This document shows positions 57,001 through 64,000 of a stretch of 64,000 bases of DNA, piece after piece (position 1 is the stretch's first letter; every line of letters begins with the position of its first letter). Source of the DNA: Anaeramoeba flamelloides (lineage: Eukaryota; Metamonada; Anaeramoebidae); the NCBI GenBank assembly GCA_027625915.1, contig JANTQA010000036.1, forward strand, positions 8,763,001 through 8,827,000, read 5' to 3'. The notes under the pieces are model-generated. The model was not told the DNA's origin, ran no database searches, and saw only the letters and a list, made by a program, of their open reading frames with translations. The position numbers were made by a program, and so were the translations under genes.

Positions 57001-58750
57001 TTTAAACGTAAAATCCTAGATATCACGATTGTTCAAGGAAAAGACACACCCAAATTTTTTTATGTATAAAAAGAAAAAGCAAAAAATTCAAAAGAAAAAA
57101 AGAAAAGAATTTTAAAAAGAGTTTATAAGAAGCAATTGATAAAAAATCAAAAAAAAAAAACCTCTATCTTTAATTAAGGATTCCCAAAATCACAGCCATG
57201 ATACTTTTGGTTGATTTAATAATTTGATAATTGATCATGAATGTTCACTTGGGGATCGTTATAAAATTGTTGTAATTTCTTTTTTTTTTTTTTGATCTGA
57301 TTTTCTTTAAACCTTTGGTCATTTTTAGGCTTTGCTTTTTTGTTTTTATTTTGTTCAAATTACTCATACTTTCTTGTTTCAGTTTAACATTATTATCAAA
57401 TAGCACTTGATCTTTTTCCTTTGTAACTCTTCTTCCCAAATATAAAGAAGATCCAGCCAGGGGAAAAATTGAAAAAAATAAAAAATTCAATTTATTTTTA
57501 TATGGACAGTTCTCTTAAGGAACTAATCTCTATTAAATTTTTTTACCTAAATTTAATAGAGATTGAGAAAATTTTTTGCCAATCACTTAGATTTGAAAAC
57601 CTCTGTTTATTTTCAATATTAAACATATTTCTAGATAAGGAACCCTTATTTAGTTATTGTTCAAAAAAAAAATAATAGAGACTAGTTCCTTAATAAGGTC
57701 GATGTGGTTTAAATTGAAAATTAATAAAGAACTATTGAATGTAAAGTTAATAAACTTTGAAAAAATCCATAATTTAAATATTAATAATCTGTAATGTAAT
57801 AAAAATCAATTACGTTATTCCCTTTATAATAATTTTAAAATATAGCAAATAGAGAAGATATTATTTCAGATTCTGAAGAAAATCAAAATGAAAATGAAAA
57901 GAAAAAAGAACAAGAACAAGAAAGGGAAAATGAAAAGGGAAAGGAAAAGGAAAAGGAAAAGGAAAAGGAAATGGTAAAGGGAAAGGAAAGGAAAAAGAAA
58001 AATAACTTAAAATACATTAAAAAAAAGGAAAAAAACCAAAGAAAAAACAAAAAAGAAAAGAATAATTCTTGTGAAGCAAGATCCAGACATTCCAATCCAA
58101 ATATTTCAAGGAGTAGACAACCAACTTTACCCAAAGAAAGAACAAAATTGCAATTTGTTAGACTCAACAAAACAAAAATAAAAAAAAAACAATCAAAAAA
58201 AACTAATAATAGTTCCATTCTGAACAAGAATAAAAAAAATCCAATTTCAAACCAGATCAAGATAAAAAATCCAGTTTCACGAAGAATAAATTTTTTTTCA
58301 AATTTCTATTCTGATCATAACTTATGTGTGTCTAATCCACAAACCAGAAAAAGAAGTAGGAAAAAAATACAACGTAATAGCTTTCCATGTGATTTTAACG
58401 TGTTATTAACAAATCCAAATTCAAACCGAAAACCAAAACTCAAGCTCCAAAAAAAATTAATCAAAAAAAAAAAAAAAATGCAAATAACCGAAAATCAACC
58501 AAATAGAATTAACCAATCTAAATTTACAACCCGGCAAAAAAAGGGAAGAAATACAACAAAATTAAAAAGCAAAAAAAACAATTTCTCAAGATCACAACCA
58601 AAACAAATACCAAGATTATCATCAAAACATAAAATTAATTCGAAAAAATCTTACAATCTGAAAAAAAAAAAAAAACCTTTACTTTTATACAATCCCCGAT
58701 CTATTGGATTATTAAATTTTACAGTTATTAAAAAAAAAAGAATTAAATAA
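54098..58750 (+). CDS. RING-finger protein with basic tail (PHRF1/Topors-like E3 ligase)
   Basis: Exon 1 is 54098-54437; a GTAAGT donor interrupts an AGT codon (phase 1). Exon 2 runs to the stop at 58750. Two acceptors keep the frame: TATTATTTCAG before 57870 (406 residues) or AAAATATAG before 57846 (414 residues). A C3HC4 RING occupies residues 10-48: C10, C13, C26, H28, C31, C34, C45, C48, with W38 at the usual E2-contact position. RINGs of this type recruit E2 enzymes for ubiquitin transfer. The spacing and the SCPICRQRF ending resemble PHRF1 and Topors, as does the long disordered basic C terminus (Lys/Asn/Arg-rich, from the Glu/Lys tract at about residue 115 to the end), which suggests a nuclear protein. 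The link of the two exons rests on exact phase match; the 3.4-kb intron holds SINE, TTAA elements and hairpins, like other introns here. Confidence 0.72.
55045..55143. repeat. Perfect 24-base-arm hairpin in the RING gene intron
   Basis: GGGAAAATGTCACTCCACTT (55048-) is mirrored perfectly at 55120-55143, with a 51-base G+C-richer loop (GGTGGCTACACTCACCACC region). Confidence 0.85.
55425..55525 (-). repeat. Family L repeat, copy 1
   Basis: On the minus strand it starts GAAGTGTAAATTACACTC, containing the palindrome GTGTAAATTACAC, then shares about 110 bases with copies at 56946 and 59196. Confidence 0.6.
55623..55736. mobile_element. TTAA-flanked foldback, 45-base arms
   Basis: Arms 55619-55663 and 55696-55740 (including the TTAA at each end) are complementary at 43 of 45 positions; loop 32 bases. 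The ends start GGACGGGCGCACC / GGACGGGTACACC, the most G+C-rich termini among the TTAA elements. Confidence 0.85.
56020..56400 (+). mobile_element. tRNA-derived SINE with target-site duplication
   Basis: The head has a Pol III A box (TGGGCAAGTGG, 56032-56042) and a B-box-like GGGTTCTTTTCCC (56074-56086) with 31 bases between, the spacing of a tRNA gene. A body of about 290 bases, distinctly G+C-richer than its surroundings, ends in 16 A (56385-56400). The 19 bases AAAAAAAAAGTAAAGTTTT occur both at 56001-56019 and at 56392-56410, giving a target-site duplication that overlaps the A tail. This is the classic product of LINE-driven retroposition. The tRNA half cannot fold as a normal tRNA. It lies sense in the RING gene intron. 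No second copy was found in this window. Confidence 0.85.
56755..57455 (-). repeat. Inverted duplicate of 17730-18195, copy 2
   Basis: Two colinear blocks (56760-56920 and 57290-57450) match copy 1 in reverse. On the minus strand the second block is an open frame (SSLYLGRRVTKEKDQVLF, then KQSLKMTKGLKK). The intervening part includes a family L repeat absent from copy 1. Confidence 0.65.
56946..57190 (+). repeat. Family L repeat, copy 2
   Basis: Starts GAAGTGTAAATTACACTC; also has AAAAGACACACCCAAATT, shared with the copy at 59196. Confidence 0.6.
57519..57689 (+). mobile_element. TTAA-flanked MITE, family C, copy 4
   Basis: 171 bases between TTAA at 57515-57518 and 57690-57693; ends GGAACTAATCTC and ACTAGTTCC are inverse. 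The best preserved copy with the one at 5479. Confidence 0.8.
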
Positions 58751-59195
58751 TTTGGATATAAAAAAAAAAAGAAAGTAAAACAAAGCCAAATGAAGAAAGG
58801 TAAAGTAAATCCAAGAAAATCAAAGAAAATCAAAGTTAAAACAAATCAAAGCCAAGCAAAGCAAAGAAAAAAAAAAAAGAAGATTGTAATATATTTAATG
58901 GGACCAAAATTATTTTTTATTCCTTAAGATTGATTATTAAAAACAAATATTTTATTAGTATTCTTTTAGGAACTTAATCAAAAAAAAAAAGAAGAAGAAG
59001 AAGAAAGGAAATAACCAACTATATTAATAGTATGATTATTGATAAAGCCATTATCAAAAAGAGAACATAAAAGATGTCTAAAATAACATTTTTTTATTAG
59101 AAGACTAATATTTTTGAAAAATAGTTTAGAATATCTTTCTTTAACTTAAAAAGAGTTCATCAATCAAAAAAAAAAGTTATTATTCTAATTATTAT

Positions 59196-59440
59196 TATAG
59201 AAGTGTAAATTACACTCCAGAAGTACTTTTTACTTAAATTTTTGAAAGGGAATTCACAAATAAAAAAAACAACGATTTCACGATTATTCATGAAAAAGAC
59301 ACACCCAAATTATTTAGATGGTTGAAAAGGCAAATACAAAAATTGATCAAAAATAAAGAAAAGAGAAAAAAAAAATTAAGTGTAAAAAGGGTTTATGTTA
59401 AGCAATTTTCACAAATAAAAATAAAAAAAAAGCAATTTAA
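59196..59440 (+). repeat. Family L repeat, copy 3
   Basis: Starts GAAGTGTAAATTACACTC and follows copy 2 through AAAAAGACACACCCAAATTA and a purine-rich tail. Located just downstream of the RING gene. Confidence 0.6.
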
Positions 59441-59639
59441 AAATAAAAGTTTTTTTAATCGATAAATTTTATGAGAATTGTTCAAAAAACAATAACACTT
59501 CAATATAGTCTCTGATTTAATAACTGTTTGTTTTAAAAAGTCAAGAGAAAAAAAAATAAAATATTTAATTATTTTGTAATTTATTTGTACACAAAGTTTT
59601 TTATTTTAGTATAAATCTTTAATTTTAAATTTACTGAAT

Positions 59640-59860
59640 ATCTTATTTTCTTTATTTTTGAAGAGTGAAAATCACTTTTCTCATGTTTACCCTAAAATCT
59701 AAACTTTTTTTGAGAAATTTTGTAAAATAATCACAAATATTATTATTACTTACTAGAGATAATATAAATGATGGATTCTTGTTATTAATAATATCAGAGA
59801 TATTATTAATTTTTTTATTATTTTTATAAAAGTCAAATATCCAGATTTTTCGATTTTTTT
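59640..59860 (-). mobile_element. LINE 3'-end fragment, minus strand
   Basis: Reverse complement of 61915-62095, which is the 3' end of the LINE at 60.3-62.1 kb (shared CTCATGTTT(A/G)CCCTAAAATC). The two make an inverted pair around the cluster. Confidence 0.65.
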
Positions 59861-59869
59861 AAATTCTGG

Positions 59870-60230
59870 ATGTAATTAGGTTTTCCAAAGATTCAAAAGA
59901 ATTGAGCAAAATCCTACATTTTGCTCAATCATTTTGAATTCTAGAAAAGTGCAGTTAGGTTTTTTTGAGTTTTCTATTTATTTGGAAGTGTTCTAGGATT
60001 TTCTTGGGGTTTTCTGTTTTATTTGTGAAGTTTTATAGGTTTTTTGGAGGTTTTCTATTTATTTGTGAAGTGTTCTAGATTTTCCAAATAAATAGAAAAC
60101 TCAAAAAAACTAACGAAAATCAAAGAATTTCCGAATAAATAGAAAACTCAAAAAAACCTAGAACACTAAACAAATAAAATATAAAACCTCAAGAAAACCA
60201 CGGTTAGTTTTTTTTTAATTTTAGAAATAA
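59870..60230. repeat. Dense palindromic hairpin module cluster
   Basis: Begins with the 70-base palindrome (59878-59950, arms TCAAAAGAATTGAGCAAAAT and a near inverse). Then follow repeated GAGTTTTCTATTTATTTG strings in one orientation (59975-60075) and their inverses (60078-60210), so the whole 360 bases can fold back on itself. Confidence 0.65.
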
Positions 60231-60289
60231 AAAGAAAATTTTTTAAATTTTCTTTGTATTTCACGAGAATGAAAAAATAAAATTGAAAA

Positions 60290-62100
60290 ATTTGTCAACT
60301 TTATTATGGTCCCCAAATATTTGATTTGATACAAAGCGATTTTGGAGGGATTGCTAGATTTTTTCAATAAATCAGTTATAAATATCTTAAATATTAATAT
60401 TCATACACCAGGATTAATTTATAAAACTGAAGTAAAAATTGATCTCACTAGATTAAAAATATACTAAAGAAAATATAAATTGATTGAAAAATTAGATTTC
60501 CATAATTTAAAAAAATTTCAAATACTAAATTTCCAAATACACTTGAAAATGAAAATATTGATTATTATACTGATAAATTTAAATTATTAGATTTAGAATT
60601 AAAGGTTTTTGGATTAACTAAATTGGAAAATCCAACTAAACTATTTTTCAAAAATTTTGACTCACTTTATAATGTTAGTGGGAGTTGTTTTGAGGTTTAT
60701 TCCAGTATTCTTCACAAAAAATATTTTCAAATTTTTTGATCAGAATCATTTTTTTGCTTTTTCAAATTTTTTTTTTTCTTTTGTTTTTCTTTTTCTTTTT
60801 TTTTCTTTTTGAAAAATTTTTCTTTTTCTTTTTTATTGATTTCTTTTTCTTTTTCTTTTTTTTTTCAAAAAAAGATCATGTGGAAAAAAAAAGAGATCTT
60901 CGAAAAGACAAATAATCACTAAGAAAATTGAGACTATGTAATTCCTTTGAAAATGGATTTAATTATTCATAAAAAATCTTGTTGTTCGACTTTTTTTCAG
61001 TGAAAGTTTAGTAATTAAAATCCGTAATACTCATTTCAAAAATTGTGACTCACTTTTTTTTAGTTTTTGGTTTTATTTTTTTTTTTAATTTTTAATATAT
61101 CAGGCTTTTATCGGTTTAGAATGACTTAAAAGTGAATTACAAATCATATTTAGTTATTAATTGTTCTTGAATACTAGGAGATAATTTTTTTTCAATTTAT
61201 TATTTCGGGTGAGTCACAATTTTTGAAAAAGAGTTTAGTTGGAAAGTTTGTTAATATCTAAAAAGGATAAAAGAACATAATTATGATTTCAAACAACAAA
61301 AATATTTAACTGAAAATATTCAAAAGCAATTCTAAAATTTCCTAATTTTATTAATTTCTCAAATAGGTTACTCTTATGTTATAAGAAAAAAAAAAAATAA
61401 AAAATGTGATTTGTGTAAAGAAAAGTATAAAAATTATATCATCGAAGACTTATATTATTTTTTTTTTTGGGATCCTGTATAGTTTTTCTCTTATTGAAAA
61501 GAATAGAATAAAATATCTGATTTAACTTAATTCTATCGAATCTTAGAAAAATCAACGACAAATGTTGTAAAGTGTCTTAGAGTTTTGTAGATGTCCTTCA
61601 AGTACTGAGCTTTTCCAAAATTCAAAAGGATTGATAAAAACATGGGATTTTACTCAATTCTTTTGATTTTTTGGAAAAGATAACTCAAATTTTTTAATTT
61701 AAGAAATAAACAAAAAATTATATAAATTTTCGGTTTATTTCTTAAATTATAAAAAAAACTTTTCGTAAAATTTCAAAAATTAAAAAAAACCTAAGGGTAC
61801 TTTTCTAGAATTTAGAATAATAGTGAAAAATACCTGATTTTACTCTATTCTTTTGAATCCTGGAAATCCTAATTACATACAGAATTTAAAAGAATAGGAA
61901 TGATCTGTATATCTAAATTTACTAAAATTAATAAAAAAAAATAATAATATCTCTGATATCATTAATAAAAAGAATTCATCATTTCTATAATCATTTGAAA
62001 GTGATTATAATATTTATAATTATTTAACAAAATTTCTAAAAAAAAAAAGTTTAGATTTTAGGGCAAACATGAGAAAAGTAATTTTAACTCTTCAAAATAA
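60290..62100 (+). mobile_element. Decayed LINE, plus strand, split by a family A element
   Basis: Conceptual fragments follow the 10.3-12.5 kb LINE: QLYYGPQIFDLIQSDF, then GLIYKTEVKIDLTRLKIY, KYKLIEKL, a CDLCKEK zinc-knuckle-like segment at about 61410, and the 3' end near 62090. It is broken by many stops, by a family A insertion at 60639-61235, and by palindromic modules (61480-61560, 61612-61682, 61801-61872). Confidence 0.7.
60639..61235 (+). mobile_element. TA-flanked element, family A, copy inserted in LINE
   Basis: 597 bases bordered by TA (60637-60638 and 61236-61237); inverse ends AACTATTTTTCAAAAATTT and AAATTTTTGAAAAAGAGTT-type. Close to the copy at 24079. The LINE sequence is interrupted exactly here. 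Confidence 0.85.
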
Positions 62101-62119
62101 ATAAATAAATAAAATTGAT

Positions 62120-63070
62120 AAATTTAAGTTGGTCAAAACTATTACTTTCATTAACCTTTAATCCTTAGTTAATAAAGTTTATTTAGAATATAATCATACT
62201 TCTAGAACTTCAAATTATTGGGAATATTGTATTTATTGTTATTAATAGTATAATCACCTTTTTAATAGGTCTCTAGTAGATAAAAAAGTTCTATTTTTGG
62301 GTTAAAAAATTCCAAAAAAACTTAAGGCTGAATTTTCGTTTAATTCAACTTGGATATATTTCCTTTCATAAAAAAATTTTTTCTATATGATGTAACCCCA
62401 GTTTTTATAAGTGAATTGCGTGTGTTTAAAGGGTTTGGATTGATATTAAAAGAAAAAAATTATTTCTTAGATTCTAAAATTGAAATCATTTTTTCAAATT
62501 GTTTTATTTTTTACTTTTATTTTTTTTTCTATTATTTTTATACACCCAATTCATTTGCATTTTTTTTTCTTCCAAGATATCAAGTCACTGGGTAAATTCG
62601 TTTTCGTCTAATATTACTGAAACAGTGAAACTGATTATAAAGGAATTTTAATTATTTCTATTGGGTTTTTTTTTAATCTAAATAGAAGATCAAAATGAAC
62701 ATTGCTGTTTTTCTCTATTTGTAATCAAGAATTTCAGTTTTTGTTTATGATAAGAATAAAACAAAAACAAAATTTTACAATTTATGCAAAAAATATTTAA
62801 ACCAAGATACTAGTGAAGATATCGATCATTTTTTATAGGACTGTCCATTCTATAAAGAAAATTGAATAATTTGGATTAAAGATTTAATTCAAATTAACAA
62901 AAATAATAAGAATAATATCTTTGATATTATTCGAAATAAAGACACATCATTTATTTTATCATTGGTTAATGATAAAGAGAATCATGATTCTTTATTGAAA
63001 TTTCTAAACAAAAATATAGAAATTAGGGCTGTAAGAGGAAATTGATCTCCTCCTTTCAAAATAAAAATCA
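62120..63070 (+). mobile_element. Second decayed LINE copy, plus strand
   Basis: 62420-62490 encodes VFKGFGLILKEKNYFLDSKI, matching the minus-strand copy at 11.9 kb. 62760-63030 encodes LCKKYLNQDTSEDIDHF...DCPFYKE, the Cys/His terminal motif typical of LINE ORF2, then LLKFLNKNIEIRAVRGN and the 3' end. Stops and frame changes abound. Confidence 0.7.
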
Positions 63071-63349
63071 AAGAATTTCAGTTTTTCAATTTTTAAGAAA
63101 ATCTATTGATTGGTTAGTTTTCCTTTTATAGAATACCAATTACCCTTTGATGTGTACTATTCTATTTATTTTTTTATTTGTTCTTCGATTTTCATTTATT
63201 AAAAATAATTAATATTTGATTAAAATATTTTTGGTCATCTTTTACTTGAAATAAAATTTAGATAATAATCTAATAGTTTTTGAAAATGTTGTTCCAATCA
63301 AAAAAAACTCAATTACGGAAAAAAAATAACTGATGATAAATATAGAAGA

Positions 63350-63530
63350 ATCCTAGGTTTTCCAGGATACTAAAGAATTAGGTAAAATCCTATAGATTTT
63401 ACTTTATCCCTTTATATCCTGTAAAACCTAACGAAACTATCCGTAGAGTTCCTAGCTTTTCCAGAATATAAATAAATGGAGAAAAATCTTATATTTTACT
63501 CAATTCTTTTAAATTCTGGAAAAGATAATG
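63350..63530. repeat. Palindromic hairpin modules, two in tandem
   Basis: 63355-63430 (ends AGGTTTTCCAGGAT and ATCCTGTAAAACCT) and 63450-63525 (TTTTCCAGAAT and ATTCTGGAAAA) are separate palindromes about 20 bases apart, just past a LINE 3' end. Beyond 63550 nothing is recognisable. Confidence 0.65.
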
Positions 63531-64000
63531 GTGGTTTTTTCTACTTTTGGGAATACCTCGAAAATTTATTTAAATTTTATGTTATATAACAAACATAAAT
63601 AAAAACCAAAGGTCAAAAAAAATAGATATATATTTTTTCTAATTTTAATCAATATAAGGTATTTCCAAAACAGTAGGGAATTTTTTTTACATTTCATTAA
63701 AAATCATCTTTGTTAGTTGTATTCTTTAATTGACAATACCAAATTAAGTTAAATATTAATATTGGTTGAATCAATTACTAAATTATTTCAAAATATCTAT
63801 GTTGAAATATTTCCCTAAAAATGAAAAAAAAATAGCATTTTTTTTTTGGTAAAAACAATGTACGACCAATTTCAATAAAAAACTAGAAATGTAGAAAGGG
63901 TATAAATGAATATTAAAACAGCCAAATATAGTTATAATTTTTTCAATTCTATTTGAAAATTTATTGAGATTAAAAAAGTTATGAAAACAATTTTTTCAAT

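Noticed and set aside
57883..58260. Minus-strand Phe/Ser-rich ORF
   Set aside because: Antisense shadow of the RING gene's Glu/Lys tract.
1..64000. CRISPR array, rRNA genes or spliceosomal RNAs
   Set aside because: No regularly spaced repeats with unique spacers, and no rRNA or U-snRNA core motifs, were seen on either strand.

Overview
The window looks like nuclear DNA from an A+T-rich unicellular eukaryote. Genes have GT-AG introns, two tRNA genes carry internal A and B boxes, and the protein families are eukaryotic: LC8 dynein light chain, RasGAP, ANKRD13, a CAML/Get2-like membrane protein and a RING ligase. All assigned frames stop at TAA and fit the standard code. Long Glu/Lys/Asn/Gln-rich tracts, low gene density and kilobase introns full of mobile DNA recall amoeboid protists such as Anaeramoeba. 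That placement is an inference from style, not from a search.

Layout. 0-9 kb: a TA-flanked element, a minus-strand RasGAP-domain gene with short introns (2.9-4.1 kb), a doubtful plus-strand ORF and two small repeats. 9.5-15.2 kb: an unrecognised plus-strand gene whose 5.1-kb intron holds a decayed LINE and a nested pair of DNA elements. 16.3-17.4 kb: a secreted protein gene. 20.8-27.4 kb: a minus-strand ANKRD13-type gene split by a 4.8-kb intron that contains several foldback or terminal-inverted-repeat elements. 28-34 kb: no recognised gene, but two abutting TTAA-flanked elements. 34.2-36.1 kb: two tandemly duplicated tRNA-Leu(CAA) genes and a decayed methylthioribose-1-phosphate isomerase gene. 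36-42 kb: repeats. 42.6-43.6 kb: a CAML/Get2-like gene on the minus strand. 46.7-48.2 kb: a diverged tandem repeat leading directly into the LC8 gene. 54.1-58.8 kb: a RING gene whose 3.4-kb intron carries a tRNA-derived SINE with a clear target duplication, a 45-bp-arm hairpin, a TTAA element and other repeats. 59-63.5 kb: decayed LINE copies, one split by a TA-flanked element, with clusters of a palindromic hairpin module.

The genes do not form a pathway; they are independent housekeeping loci (signalling, endosomal adaptor, tail-anchored protein insertion, motor subunit, ubiquitin ligase). The coherent theme is mobile DNA. A set of short non-coding elements is flanked by TTAA and starts mostly with GG (one family starts GA). 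A second set is flanked by TA. LINE remnants of one family recur and are accompanied by about 70-bp palindromic modules. Most of the long introns are made of this material.
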